Part shown: piece by piece, positions 16,500 to 25,151 of the stretch
Numbering within the stretch: the stretch's first letter is position 1
Layout of the letters: the number at the start of each line of letters is the position of its first letter
Position numbers and translations under genes: made by a program
The notes under the pieces: model-generated
What the model saw: only the letters and a program-made list of their open reading frames with translations
What the model was told of the DNA's origin: nothing
Database searches by the model: none
NCBI GenBank assembly: GCA_045578845.1
Contig: JAZNLA010000053.1
Coordinates: 1-64,000, forward strand
Direction: 5' to 3'
Source: UMGS172 sp045578845
GTDB taxonomy: Bacteria > Bacillota > Clostridia > Oscillospirales > Acutalibacteraceae
Length of the DNA stretch: 64,000 nucleotides

Positions 16500-16720
16500 A
16501 TGGCTGAAAGTGATATAAAATTAGGTATTTACCGTCATTTTAAGGGCAACGAATACGAGGTACTTTTTATTGCACTCGACTCGGAAACGCTGGAAGAAAA
16601 AATAGTCTACCGAGACATCAATAAAGGAACTGTTTGGTTAGATCAAAATGTATGTGGAATGAAACGGTCGAACGTGACGGTAAAACATTCAAAAGATTTA
16701 CATTTATAAACAAAAAATAA
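16500..16720 (+). pseudogene. DUF1653 family protein, one-base frameshift
   Basis: The first 46 codons encode a clear DUF1653 domain (GIYRHFKGNEYEVL, then DSETLEEKIVYR). After the Trp codon at 16635 the frame goes wrong: as written it ends in an unrelated tail at 16709. Reading on in the other frame from 16640 gives R-S-K-C-M-W-N-E-T-V-E-R-D-G-K-T-F-K-R-F and then T-F-I-N-K-K-stop at 16720, exactly the expected family ending. Restoring one G after TGG (16635-16637) would repair it. The gene thus lost one base in a short G run, either truly or by sequencing error. The function of DUF1653 proteins is unknown. Confidence 0.85.
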
Positions 16721-16750
16721 AAACTCGGTGTAATATACACCGAGTTTTTG
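16721..16750. terminator. Bidirectional terminator between the DUF1653 gene and trpB
   Basis: AACTCGGTGT pairs with ACACCGAGTT across a short AT loop, with A and T runs on the two sides. Confidence 0.88.
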
Positions 16751-16752
16751 TT

Positions 16753-17970
16753 TTACCTTATTCCGTAATTTTCAAGGATATAATCCATATCCTTATCGCC
16801 TCTGCCCGAAAGGTTGAGAAGTATCGAGCCGTTATCCATTTCCTTTGCAAGGCGGATTGCGTGTGCAACAGCGTGACTGCTTTCGATAGCGGGGATAATG
16901 CCTTCCATACGAGAAAGTTTAAAGAAAGCGTCAACCGCCTCGTCGTCGGATACAACGTCATACTTAACTCTGCCTAAATCTCTTAAAAATGCGTGTTCGG
17001 GACCCGAAGACGGATAGTCAAGTCCGCTTGCAACCGAGTAAACAGGTGCAGGCTCACCGTTTTCATCTTTAAGCATGATACTGTTGAAACCGTGCATGAT
17101 ACCCTCTTCACCGTACTGCAAACTTGCGGCGTGATCGCCGAGTTTAGAGCCGCGGCCTAACGGCTCAACGCCGTAAATATCAACATAATCATTTAAAAAT
17201 CCCGAAAAAAATCCCGCGGCGTTAGAGCCGCCGCCCACACAGGCGGTAATAACATCAGGTAGGTGTCCTGTCATTTCCAAGAACTGTTCCCTTGCTTCAA
17301 TGCCGACAACGTGCTGGAAGTCGCGGACCATCATGGGGAACGGGTGGGGACCTAAAACCGAGCCGATACAGTAAATGCAGTCCTTGTACTCTTTGCTGTA
17401 TGCCTCAAAAGCGGCATCAACCGCCTCTTTCAAAGTGGCAAGACCGTGGGTTACTTCGACAACGTTTGCACCTAAAATTTTCATTCTTGCAACGTTGGGT
17501 GCCTGCTTTTTAATATCGACCGAGCCCATGTAAATGTCACATTCCAAGCCGAAAAATGCAGCGGCGGTAGCCAATGCAACACCATGCTGACCTGCACCTG
17601 TTTCGGCAATAACCTTTTTCTTGCCCATATATTTTGCAAGCAAAGCCTCGCCCATGCAGTGGTTAAGTTTATGAGCACCTGTGTGATTTAAATCTTCACG
17701 TTTTGCATAAATCTGAACATTGCCGAGCGAGTTACTGAGTCTTTCCAAATGGGTTATAGGGGTAGGTCTGCCTTGAAATTCCTTGCGGACACGGCGAAGT
17801 TCGTTTATAAACTTTCTAGACTGGCAGATTGAAAAATAAGCCTCGGTAATTTCTTTCATGGCGGCCTTTAGTTCTTCCGAAATATAACAACCGCCGTATT
17901 TCCCGAAATATCCGTCTTTATCGGGGTGATTTTTAAAATAAGTATCAAAATTAACATCATTGTAAATCAT
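16753..17970 (-). CDS. trpB: Tryptophan synthase beta chain
   Basis: A 405-residue PLP enzyme of the TrpB1 type, converting indole and serine to tryptophan. The Schiff-base Lys is K101 in HTGAHKLN, the catalytic Glu is in AETGAGQHG, and the PLP phosphate loop is GGGSNA. The N-terminal FGKYGGCYISEEL (usually FGGxFVPE) and the C-terminal LSGRGDKD are intact. No trpA or other trp gene is in the window, although TrpB1 normally pairs with TrpA. The gene has its own Trp T-box leader, so it is controlled by tRNA-Trp charging. It may pair with a TrpA encoded elsewhere or salvage indole from the surroundings. Confidence 0.95.
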   Translation of the reverse strand: MIYNDVNFDTYFKNHPDKDGYFGKYGGCYISEELKAAMKEITEAYFSICQSRKFINELRRVRKEFQGRPTPITHLERLSNSLGNVQIYAKREDLNHTGAHKLNHCMGEALLAKYMGKKKVIAETGAGQHGVALATAAAFFGLECDIYMGSVDIKKQAPNVARMKILGANVVEVTHGLATLKEAVDAAFEAYSKEYKDCIYCIGSVLGPHPFPMMVRDFQHVVGIEAREQFLEMTGHLPDVITACVGGGSNAAGFFSGFLNDYVDIYGVEPLGRGSKLGDHAASLQYGEEGIMHGFNSIMLKDENGEPAPVYSVASGLDYPSSGPEHAFLRDLGRVKYDVVSDDEAVDAFFKLSRMEGIIPAIESSHAVAHAIRLAKEMDNGSILLNLSGRGDKDMDYILENYGIR

Positions 17971-18056
17971 AATTATACCTCACTTAATATTGTATTTTTA
18001 AAACCTTACTGTTTCGCCATCGTTTTGTTAAAAGTTGCATACAAATCACCTAAAAC

Positions 18057-18320
18057 ATAAAAAATCTTGCCCCTAAAATGGGACAAGATTGAAATTTCCT
18101 GCGGTACCACCCAAATTGCCGTAAAACGACCACCTTTGCCTCATACCATAAATAATATGAGCCACACTGTAACGGGTGCGTCCCGTCGGTTACTACTCGT
18201 AAAAACTTTCGACCGCCCTCATAAGTCCATTCGCCTTAATGCCCGTTATCGCCTTTACACCGTCGGCAACTCTCTTTAAACACACAAAAAGGTTACTACT
18301 CTTAATCTCAGGTTTCTTTT
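18057..18320 (-). promoter_or_regulatory. T-box leader, Trp-specific, upstream of trpB
   Basis: The minus-strand leader has the T-box core GGGTGGTACCGCAGG (about 18098-18112), followed by a terminator (AATCTTGTCCC paired with GGGGCAAGATT, then a U run, 18057-18092). In stem I the specifier context GAA-TGG-AC is followed by TTATGAG; the specifier TGG (complement of 18227-18229) is the Trp codon. Uncharged tRNA-Trp would bind and prevent termination. The variable T-box base is U. Confidence 0.9.
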
Positions 18321-18326
18321 TTTTGA

Positions 18327-18355
18327 ATCATACCACTAATTTTTAAAATTGTCAA
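18327..18355 (-). promoter_or_regulatory. Promoter of the trpB T-box transcript
   Basis: On the minus strand a consensus TTGACA (18355-18350) and TATGAT (18332-18327) are separated by exactly 17 bases. Confidence 0.8.
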
Positions 18356-18387
18356 GTCCTTGCATAAAATTTGCAAACTGCCAATTT

Positions 18388-19056
18388 TTAATCCATGTGT
18401 TTTCCGTAAACTGCGGGGATTTTACCGACTATAACGGCACCTACGGCGGTTAAAATGATTTCGGGTATCATATAAAGTCCGTTATAAATTACCGAATAGA
18501 ACAAAGACAGTGCAAATCCCGAATATTGTTCGAGTACTGCGGCACCGAACTCACCGCCCATAACGTCGGTAAACCACCACTCGGCCCAAGAGCCGAAGAA
18601 GACCGCACCCGACAAAATATGGCAAAGATACCTTGCCCCCAGTCCAACAATTCCACCTAAGCAAAGTGCAGTCGCAGGTTTTCCGCTTTTGCGGAAAAGC
18701 CCGCCGAGGCAAAGCACGCTGTACGCCAAAACATAGTCGATAAAGCAAATAAGAAGTGCTTTCCACAACACTTGTTGGTTGTCACCCGGCAAGAAAAATG
18801 CACTTACCGTATTAAAACCTGTGAACATCTGCAGTACCGAATAAATTACGCTTGAACCTAAACCCCATACTATTCCGTAACGGTAGGCAATTAAAACTAC
18901 TGGCAGCATACTTAAAATAGTAATTCCGCCGCCCATGGGCAATTGGAACGGTTGAAAAAGTGACAGCACCGTGCCTAAAGCGATAAGCACTGCACTTACC
19001 ACAAGCCGTTCTACATTAAATTTCTTTGCTTTCGGAGTAATTTCTTGATTGTTCAT
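18388..19056 (-). CDS. thiT: Energy-coupled thiamine transporter S component
   Basis: A 222-residue membrane protein of six hydrophobic helices matching ThiT, the substrate-binding S component of an ECF-type vitamin transporter. Family features include SAVLIALGTVLSLF in helix 1, PMGGGITILSMLPVVLIAYRYG in the helix 1-2 loop (residues about 40-60) and the C-terminal SLFYSVIYNGLYMIPE. Thiamine is the expected substrate. The upstream TPP riboswitch supports this independently. The shared EcfA/EcfA'/EcfT energising module is not in the window. Confidence 0.93.
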   Translation of the reverse strand: MNNQEITPKAKKFNVERLVVSAVLIALGTVLSLFQPFQLPMGGGITILSMLPVVLIAYRYGIVWGLGSSVIYSVLQMFTGFNTVSAFFLPGDNQQVLWKALLICFIDYVLAYSVLCLGGLFRKSGKPATALCLGGIVGLGARYLCHILSGAVFFGSWAEWWFTDVMGGEFGAAVLEQYSGFALSLFYSVIYNGLYMIPEIILTAVGAVIVGKIPAVYGKHMD

Positions 19057-19107
19057 TTTCTATTTCCTCTTTTCTTTAAATTTAAAATCTCGCAGAAAAG
19101 GAAAATA

Positions 19108-19140
19108 AAAAAAGGCTCATCATGTGCACCTGATGAGCCT
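19108..19140 (-). terminator. Riboswitch-controlled terminator before thiT
   Basis: On the minus strand AGGCTCATCA pairs perfectly with TGATGAGCCT across an 8-base loop, followed by a U run. It is the expression platform of the TPP riboswitch. Confidence 0.88.
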
Positions 19141-19154
19141 AAACTTCTTCTTTT

Positions 19155-19250
19155 CGAAAAAATCCCTACGGCGGCATTATCCGCATCAGGTCAACGGTCA
19201 GAACGAAACACGTCCTATCTCAGCCGAGTCAATTCTCAGCACCCTTTTCT
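19155..19250 (-). promoter_or_regulatory. TPP riboswitch controlling thiT
   Basis: The minus strand carries the thi-box core in order: GGGTGCTGAGA, then CTGAGA, then ACCTGATGCGGATAATGCC and GTAGGGA. Binding of thiamine pyrophosphate would favour the downstream terminator and shut off thiamine uptake. Confidence 0.96.
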
Positions 19251-19265
19251 GTTCAATTTGTATTC

Positions 19266-19293
19266 ATTTTAACATATTCTTTTATTTTGTCAA
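19266..19293 (-). promoter_or_regulatory. Promoter of the TPP riboswitch-thiT transcript
   Basis: On the minus strand TTGACA (19293-19288) and TAAAAT (19271-19266) are separated by 16 bases. The -35 box overlaps the stop region of rsmI. Confidence 0.7.
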
Positions 19294-20123
19294 GTGTTTT
19301 TTAGTTCAAGCAACGCTTTGTAAATATCGTTTTTTCTGCCTCCGGTTAAAGCCGCCGCTTCCTTTGCCGCGGCTGAGGGCGACATTCCGCCTTCCATAAG
19401 TTCAACTGCGGTTTTAATGGGTAAATCTCGGTCGATTTCTTCAGCCGTTTGCTCTTTACCCTTTATTATAAGCACATATTCGCCTTTTGGCGGCTCTTGT
19501 TTATACTTTTTGTCAGCGGCACTAAGGGTTGTCCTCTCAACCGTTTCGTGCAGTTTTGTAAGTTCTTTTACAAGTGCAATTTCGCGGTCGCCGAACACAT
19601 TTAACATATCACCCAAAGTTGCCGACAGTTTATGCGGTGCTTCGTAAAAAATCAGTGTCCGAGTATCGTCTTTAACCGCCTCTAAATGTTCTTTTCGGCT
19701 TGATTTGTTGACCGACAAAAAGCCCTCAAAACAAAACCTGCCCGACGGCAACCCTGAAATTGCAAGTGCGGTAATTACTGCACTGGGTCCCGGTACCGAC
19801 TCAACCGCTATATTTCTTTCGTGACAAAGCCTTACCAAGTCTTCACCGGGGTCGGAAATTGCCGGCATACCCGCATCGGTCACAATGGCACATACTTCGC
19901 CCGCCTCAATGCGGTCAATAATGGTATCCTGCCTTGCACCCTTATTATGTTCATGGTAACTGACCATCTGCTTTTTTATACCGAAATGATTAAGCAGTTT
20001 AACCGTTACCCGCGTGTCTTCTGCGGCAATGAAATCCACATTACTAAGCACATCTACGGCTCTCGGCGAAAGGTCGCCCAAATTGCCAATCGGTGTGCCG
20101 ACAACATATAACTTTCCGCCCAA
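19290..20123 (-). CDS. rsmI: 16S rRNA (cytidine1402-2'-O)-methyltransferase
   Basis: A 277-residue tetrapyrrole-methylase-fold enzyme. Conserved features are YVVGTPIGNLGDLSPRA, AAEDTRVTVKLL, the SAM-contacting VTDAGMPAISDPG and VPGPSAVITALAISGLP, and FEGFL. RsmI methylates the ribose of C1402 in 16S rRNA, tuning decoding at the P site. The start is one of two adjacent TTG codons (20126 or 20123); 20123 gives the better 7-base spacing to AAGGAGG. Last gene of the cysE-cysS-trmN6-rsmI series, 12 bases after trmN6. Confidence 0.95.
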   Translation of the reverse strand: MGGKLYVVGTPIGNLGDLSPRAVDVLSNVDFIAAEDTRVTVKLLNHFGIKKQMVSYHEHNKGARQDTIIDRIEAGEVCAIVTDAGMPAISDPGEDLVRLCHERNIAVESVPGPSAVITALAISGLPSGRFCFEGFLSVNKSSRKEHLEAVKDDTRTLIFYEAPHKLSATLGDMLNVFGDREIALVKELTKLHETVERTTLSAADKKYKQEPPKGEYVLIIKGKEQTAEEIDRDLPIKTAVELMEGGMSPSAAAKEAAALTGGRKNDIYKALLELKNT

Positions 20124-20135
20124 CAAGAGCCCTCC

Positions 20136-20879
20136 TTAAATTTTTTTGGAATGTCCTTCCTTATAGTCCCCGTAAATTTTAATCATTTCGGGTGACAGTT
20201 CGCCGTTTGCTTCTACAATAAGCGGCGGTAAAATTTCAAGTCCCGCTTTACCGCCCAATTTACCCTCTACGAGCACAAGCCACGGCTTTTTGCCCGGCTT
20301 TTGCACAACTTCGCGAAAAACTTTAGGCTCAATACCTGCCGCCCGCATTTCGCACATGACATCGGCAAGGCGTTCGGGTCTGTGACACACACAAAGTCTG
20401 CCGCCGAATTTTAAGAGTTTTTTGGCTGCCAAAACAACATCGGCAAAAACACATTTTACCTCATGGCGAGCGATAGCCGAAGCCTCTATAACATTTTTAC
20501 TGCCCGTTCCTGCCGCCTTATAGGGCGGATTGCAGGTGACAAGGTCAAATTCACCTTTGGGAAGTTGACTGTCTACTTCTTTTAAATCAATATTTAAAAC
20601 TTGAAATTTATCTTCTAAACCGTTAAGTTCAATATTCGACCTTGCAACCAAGGCTGCGGGGGTTTGAATTTCAACACCCCAGACCGATTTTACGGCACAG
20701 TTTTTTAAGAGTAAAAGTGGTATGATTCCGCAACCCGTTCCAAGGTCAACCGCCTTTAAAACTGGTACTTTTTTAGCGGCAAAATCGCTTAAAAGTACCG
20801 CATCGGTGCCGAAAGTATGGTCTTTGCTTATGTTTATGGAAAACTTGCCCAACGGCTCACACTTATAGGCGTCACCCAT
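20136..20879 (-). CDS. trmN6: tRNA1(Val) (adenine37-N6)-methyltransferase-like protein
   Basis: A 247-residue class I SAM methyltransferase: motif I VDLGTGCGIIPLLL, then the DNA/RNA N6-adenine-type catalytic NPPY in LVTCNPPYKAAGTG. The N-terminal HTFGTDAVLLSDFA is characteristic of the TrmN6/YfiC group, which methylates N6 of A37 in tRNA. The target in Firmicutes is inferred. The ATG at 20879 overlaps the cysS stop (TAATG) and has GGAG 9 bases upstream; an ATG five codons earlier lies inside cysS. Confidence 0.88.
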   Translation of the reverse strand: MGDAYKCEPLGKFSINISKDHTFGTDAVLLSDFAAKKVPVLKAVDLGTGCGIIPLLLLKNCAVKSVWGVEIQTPAALVARSNIELNGLEDKFQVLNIDLKEVDSQLPKGEFDLVTCNPPYKAAGTGSKNVIEASAIARHEVKCVFADVVLAAKKLLKFGGRLCVCHRPERLADVMCEMRAAGIEPKVFREVVQKPGKKPWLVLVEGKLGGKAGLEILPPLIVEANGELSPEMIKIYGDYKEGHSKKI

Positions 20880-22258
20880 TACTTGCGGCTCCACTTAACG
20901 CCTTGGGCGGTGTCCTCAAGCACAATGCCCATTTCGTTTAATTTGTCGCGAATAGCATCGGCAGTTTTGAAATCTTTTGCCTTTCTTGCGGCGGTACGTT
21001 CGGCAATAAGTGCCTCTATTTCGCTGTCAAGCGACTCGGTGTTTACGTTATAAAGCAAACCTAAAACACCGCAAAGTTCGTCTAAAGCATTTAAGCAAGC
21101 GGTTAAAGTTTCTTTGCCCGCACCGTTTGACACCGCAATATTTATATCTTTTACAAGCATGAATACGGCACCCAAAGCATCGGCTGTGTTGAGGTCGTCT
21201 TCCATAGCGGTGATGAATTCATTTTTATGTTTTTCGATAAATTCGGGCACTTCGCCGCCGTCGGCAGCGTGGGTTAAAGCAAACTCAATACCCTCGCGAC
21301 ACTTGTAAAGACGGTCGAGCGAATTTTTAGCCTGCTCGATAATTTCAACACTGTAGTTAATGGGACTGCGGTACTGTGACGAAATCATAATATAACGTAT
21401 AGGCTCGTAACCAAACTTTTCGGCAACCTCGCGAACGGTGAAGAAATTGCCGAGTGATTTCGACATCTTGCGGTTGTCAACATTTATATAGCCGTTGTGC
21501 ATCCAATAATGTGAGAAGTCGCAACCGTTGGCACACTCAGACTGTGCAATTTCGTTTTCGTGGTGCGGGAAAATAAGGTCCTGACCGCCGCAGTGAATAT
21601 CAATGGTTTTGCCCAAATATCTGCCCGCCATGGCCGAACATTCGATATGCCACCCCGGTCGGCCGTTACCCCAAGGCGACTCCCAATAAGGCTCACCTTC
21701 TTTGGCACCTTTCCAAAGGCAGAAATCCATAGGCTCTTCCTTTATTTCAGAAACATCAATACGGGCACCCGCCTCTAAATCCTCAAGCGGTTGGTGAGAA
21801 AGTTTGCCGTAACTTTCAAACTTTTTAGCACGGAAATATACGTCACCGCCCGACGGATAAGCAAAACCTTTTTCGATAAGCGATTCGATAATACCTATAA
21901 TTGCATCAATATTTTCGGTGGCTTTCGGATGTACCGTTGCAGGGCGAATGTTAAGGCCTTTGGCATCGGTCCAAAATTCCTCAATATAGCGTTTTGCAAC
22001 GTCGGCGACGGTAATGCCTTCTTCGTTGGCTTTTTTGATAAGTTTATCGTCAATATCGGTAAAATTCTGAACGAAATTAACCTTCATTCCACGCCATTCA
22101 AGGTAACGGCGAAGAACATCAAAAACGCAAAGCGGCCTTGCGTTTCCAATGTGGATAAAATTATAAACGGTAGGTCCGCAGGCGTAAATTTTAACCTCGT
22201 CACTGCTTACAGGCACCAAATCCTGCTTGCTTCTTGTTAATGTGTTGTATATTTTCAT
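20879..22258 (-). CDS. cysS: Cysteinyl-tRNA synthetase
   Basis: A 459-residue class I synthetase charging tRNA-Cys. The HIGH-like motif is FIHIGNARP, the zinc-binding Cys/His ligands include C28 in YACGPTVY and the later HIECSAM and HHENEIAQSE, and the KMSKS loop is RKMSKSLGN. Length is usual for bacterial CysS. It follows cysE by 12 bases under the same Cys T-box, so cysteine synthesis and charging respond together to uncharged tRNA-Cys. Confidence 0.97.
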   Translation of the reverse strand: MKIYNTLTRSKQDLVPVSSDEVKIYACGPTVYNFIHIGNARPLCVFDVLRRYLEWRGMKVNFVQNFTDIDDKLIKKANEEGITVADVAKRYIEEFWTDAKGLNIRPATVHPKATENIDAIIGIIESLIEKGFAYPSGGDVYFRAKKFESYGKLSHQPLEDLEAGARIDVSEIKEEPMDFCLWKGAKEGEPYWESPWGNGRPGWHIECSAMAGRYLGKTIDIHCGGQDLIFPHHENEIAQSECANGCDFSHYWMHNGYINVDNRKMSKSLGNFFTVREVAEKFGYEPIRYIMISSQYRSPINYSVEIIEQAKNSLDRLYKCREGIEFALTHAADGGEVPEFIEKHKNEFITAMEDDLNTADALGAVFMLVKDINIAVSNGAGKETLTACLNALDELCGVLGLLYNVNTESLDSEIEALIAERTAARKAKDFKTADAIRDKLNEMGIVLEDTAQGVKWSRK

Positions 22259-22270
22259 AAAGTTTCTCCT

Positions 22271-22903
22271 TTATTTTGCGAGTGTTTCTATTTTACTTTT
22301 AAGGTCTTCTATTTTTTGCGACATTTCGCAGAGTTGCTGTGCCACAGGGTCAGGAATGTTTACTTGGTCCAAAGGGCAAATCTTTTGGCCGTTTTGTCTT
22401 ACAACCCTTGCCGGTACACCTACAACAGTACAGTTGGGCGGAACTTCCTCAAGCACAACGGCACCTGCCGCAATGCGGGAATTATCGCCGACCTTAAAAG
22501 GTCCCAAAACTTTGGCACCGCTCGAAATCATAACATTGTTGCCTATGGTCGGGTGGCGTTTGCCGACATCTTTACCCGTACCGCCCAAGGTTACGCCTTG
22601 GTAGATAAGGCAATCGTCGCCGATTTCGGTCGTTTCGCCTATTACAACGCCGTGACCGTGGTCGATAACCAGTCTTCTGCCTATTATAGCACCGGGGTGA
22701 ATTTCGATACCGGTTTTTTTGGCACATCTTTGAGATATAAGCCTTGCCCAAAATCTCATATTATGGCGGTAAAACCAATTTGCCCTGCGATACATACGCA
22801 GTGCTTTTACACCGGGGTACAAAAACAGTATTTCCAAAGTACTTCTTGCCGCAGGGTCACGCTCTTTTACAGCGGCAATATCCTCTTTTATTCTGCTAAA
22901 CAA
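22271..22903 (-). CDS. cysE: Serine O-acetyltransferase
   Basis: A 210-residue left-handed beta-helix acyltransferase (EpsC/CysE short type). It makes O-acetylserine from serine and acetyl-CoA, the first step of cysteine synthesis. The hexapeptide repeats run from GIEIHPGAIIGRRL through HGHGVVIGETTEIGDDC and VTLGGTGKDVGKRHPTIG; the catalytic His is in DHGHGV. The start is a TTG at 22903 because GGGAGG lies 7 bases upstream; the longer frame would begin within that ribosome binding site. First gene after the Cys T-box. Confidence 0.94.
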   Translation of the reverse strand: MFSRIKEDIAAVKERDPAARSTLEILFLYPGVKALRMYRRANWFYRHNMRFWARLISQRCAKKTGIEIHPGAIIGRRLVIDHGHGVVIGETTEIGDDCLIYQGVTLGGTGKDVGKRHPTIGNNVMISSGAKVLGPFKVGDNSRIAAGAVVLEEVPPNCTVVGVPARVVRQNGQKICPLDQVNIPDPVAQQLCEMSQKIEDLKSKIETLAK

Positions 22904-22935
22904 AATATTTCCTCCCAAGTTAGATATTAGTGATT

Positions 22936-23164
22936 AGAAAAGCCTCCGTCGGCAAATGCCGACGGAGGCGTAAAACGCGGTTCCACTCCGAAGTTTAACT
23001 CATTTTGGTTTTAACGGTGCCACCGCATAAAGATACTAACGTTCCCCTTATGTGCTCGCGGGTGCATTCGCCGAATGAAAGATTCAAAACCGTTTCAGTC
23101 TTTGCGGTTTTGTCCCTGTTACCTTTTTTGTTCGGTTACTAATCCCGTTCAACGCATTTTCATT
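22936..23164 (-). promoter_or_regulatory. T-box leader, Cys-specific, upstream of cysE-cysS
   Basis: The minus-strand leader carries the T-box core GAGTGGAACCGCG, then a 12-base-pair terminator (GCCTCCGTCGGC with its complement, 22942-22969) and a U-rich tail. The specifier context is GCGAA-TGC-ACC; TGC (complement of 23064-23066) is a Cys codon. The variable T-box base A is complementary to U73, the discriminator of tRNA-Cys, which supports the assignment. Confidence 0.93.
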
Positions 23165-23170
23165 TAATAT

Positions 23171-23198
23171 ATTATATCACAGATTTTAAATTTGTCTA
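23171..23198 (-). promoter_or_regulatory. Promoter of the Cys T-box transcript
   Basis: On the minus strand TAGACA and a perfect TATAAT (with an upstream TG) are separated by 16 bases. Confidence 0.7.
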
Positions 23199-23203
23199 CA
23201 CTT

Positions 23204-23809
23204 TTATTTTTTGGGGTCAATAAATTCAAAACTGTCCTTCATATAAATCACACCCGAAATAACCACAAAAACCGTCGAAACCCAAAGCATTATGCCGAAA
23301 GCAATCATAAAAACGGTCATAACCGTATCGGGTACGGCTACTGCTTTTTCGATAATGGGAATTATTGAGTCCTCAAAATACATTACCGCAATACCGAATA
23401 TAACGGCAACCATCTGGGTGACCGTCTTGGTTTTACCCCACATATTTGCGGGAATCACCTTTTTGGTTTCGGACGAAACGACAACAAGGCGAAGTGACGC
23501 AATCATAAATTCGCGGAAAAGCACTATAAACAGCACCCACGCAATGCCAAAGCCGAAATCTTTTGCCAAGAATGCCAAAAAAGCAGCGGTGGTTAGCATT
23601 TTATCGGCAAGCGGGTCTAAAAACTTACCGAAATTGGTCACAAGACCCCTTGCTCTTGCGATTTTTCCGTCAAGCATATCGGTCAAAGAGGCAACAACAA
23701 ACAACACCAACGCCACAATGTAGTGGTGCGGGAAGTTTATTAACATTGCCGCCATGAAAAGCGGAGTCATAATGATACGGGCAACGGTTAAGCGGTTGGG
23801 TAAATTCAT
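23204..23809 (-). CDS. pgsA: CDP-diacylglycerol-glycerol-3-phosphate 3-phosphatidyltransferase
   Basis: A 201-residue membrane enzyme making phosphatidylglycerol phosphate. The CDP-alcohol phosphatidyltransferase motif D-G-x2-A-R-x8-G-x3-D-x3-D is present as SLTDMLDGKIARARG followed by GKFLDPLADKML. Several hydrophobic helices surround it. The ATG at 23809 (MNLPNRLTVARI) follows GAGG at 9 bases; a longer frame would overlap rimO. It is last in the recA-recX-rimO-pgsA string, a common Clostridia order. Confidence 0.94.
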   Translation of the reverse strand: MNLPNRLTVARIIMTPLFMAAMLINFPHHYIVALVLFVVASLTDMLDGKIARARGLVTNFGKFLDPLADKMLTTAAFLAFLAKDFGFGIAWVLFIVLFREFMIASLRLVVVSSETKKVIPANMWGKTKTVTQMVAVIFGIAVMYFEDSIIPIIEKAVAVPDTVMTVFMIAFGIMLWVSTVFVVISGVIYMKDSFEFIDPKK

Positions 23810-23828
23810 ATTTTTATACCTCGTTCTT

Positions 23829-25151
23829 TTATATTTTTTCGCCCAACAGGTCATATTCGAGCGAGTCGTTTATAAGCACATTTACAATATCACCCATATG
23901 CAACGGCTCTTTAGATGTAAAGAACACCTTGCCGTCAATATCGGGGGCATCGGCATGACTGCGGCCAAAGAAACATTTTATATAATCGTCATATCCTTCA
24001 ACCAACACTTCGACCGTACTTCCGCATTTAAGGGCGTTCTTTTCCAAGGTTACGCCAAGTTGGTCGTTCATAACTATTTCACTGCGGTCAACACGCAGTT
24101 GCATGGGAACTTGGTCTGGGAAAGAGGCGGCAGGGGTATCCTCTTCCTCGGAATAGGCAAAACACCCTACTCGGTCAAATTTTACTTCCTTCACAAACTC
24201 GCAAAGTTCCGTAAAATCGTCTTCAGTTTCACCGGGGAAACCCGTAATAAAAGTGGTTCTCAGAGTAATATCGGGGATTTTTGCTCTGATTTTTTCTATC
24301 AGTGCCAAAAGCGACTCTTTATCCCCGCTGCGGTTCATTCGGCGTAAAACCTCACCGCTCGCGTGTTGCAACGGTATATCGAGATAATTTACGATTTTTT
24401 CATTTTGGGCTATTGTGTTAAGCAGTCGGTCGGTGATTAGTTCGGGGTAGGTGTAAAGAATTCTAATCCACTCTATACCCTCTACCTTGCAAAGGTCATT
24501 TAACAGGTCGGCAAGTTTCGGCTCGCCGTACAAATCGGTGCCGTAGCGGGTAGTATCTTGGGCAACAACGACAAGTTCCTTGACCCCGCTTTTTGCCAAA
24601 CTCTCGGCCTCTTTTAAAATATCTTCTTTCTTTCTGCTGCGGTATTTGCCCCTAATACCGGGAATTGCACAGTAGGTGCAACAGTTGTCACAGCCTTCGG
24701 CGATTTTTATGTAGGCGGTATAAAAAGGCGTTGTTAAAATCCTTTCACCGCTAATTTTCAAATCCTCTTTTTTGCCAAAAACACTGTTGGTTCTGCCATT
24801 GACGGCATTTTTTACAATATTTACTATATCGTTATTGCCCGCAAGTCCCACAACAACATCAACCTCGGGCATTTGTTCCTTAATATCATCGCGGTAACGC
24901 TCGGCAAGACAACCCGTCACTATGAGCGTTTTAAGGTTGCCGTCTTTTTTATAGGCGGAAACCTCTAAAATATTTTCAATCGCCTCTGCCTTTGCCGACT
25001 CGATAAACCCGCAGGTGTTGACAATTATTATCTCTGCCTCGGCTTCGTTCGGGGTGAGTTCAAACCCAGCGTCACTAAGGCTTTTAAGCATTATTTCGGC
25101 ATCAATTTGATTTTTCGGGCAACCGAGTGACACCATTCCGATTTTTTGCAT
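23829..25151 (-). CDS. rimO: Ribosomal protein S12 methylthiotransferase RimO
   Basis: A 440-residue radical-SAM methylthiotransferase with the three expected parts: an N-terminal UPF0004 domain with three cluster cysteines (in SLGCPKN, VNTCGF and VTGCLA), the radical-SAM CxxxCxxC (in GCDNCCTYCAIPG) and a C-terminal TRAM domain. The CPKNQID start and MGDIVNV end distinguish RimO from MiaB. It modifies Asp of ribosomal protein S12. The start overlaps the recX stop by one base (TAATG). A MiaB paralogue lies later in the window. Confidence 0.95.
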   Translation of the reverse strand: MQKIGMVSLGCPKNQIDAEIMLKSLSDAGFELTPNEAEAEIIIVNTCGFIESAKAEAIENILEVSAYKKDGNLKTLIVTGCLAERYRDDIKEQMPEVDVVVGLAGNNDIVNIVKNAVNGRTNSVFGKKEDLKISGERILTTPFYTAYIKIAEGCDNCCTYCAIPGIRGKYRSRKKEDILKEAESLAKSGVKELVVVAQDTTRYGTDLYGEPKLADLLNDLCKVEGIEWIRILYTYPELITDRLLNTIAQNEKIVNYLDIPLQHASGEVLRRMNRSGDKESLLALIEKIRAKIPDITLRTTFITGFPGETEDDFTELCEFVKEVKFDRVGCFAYSEEEDTPAASFPDQVPMQLRVDRSEIVMNDQLGVTLEKNALKCGSTVEVLVEGYDDYIKCFFGRSHADAPDIDGKVFFTSKEPLHMGDIVNVLINDSLEYDLLGEKI

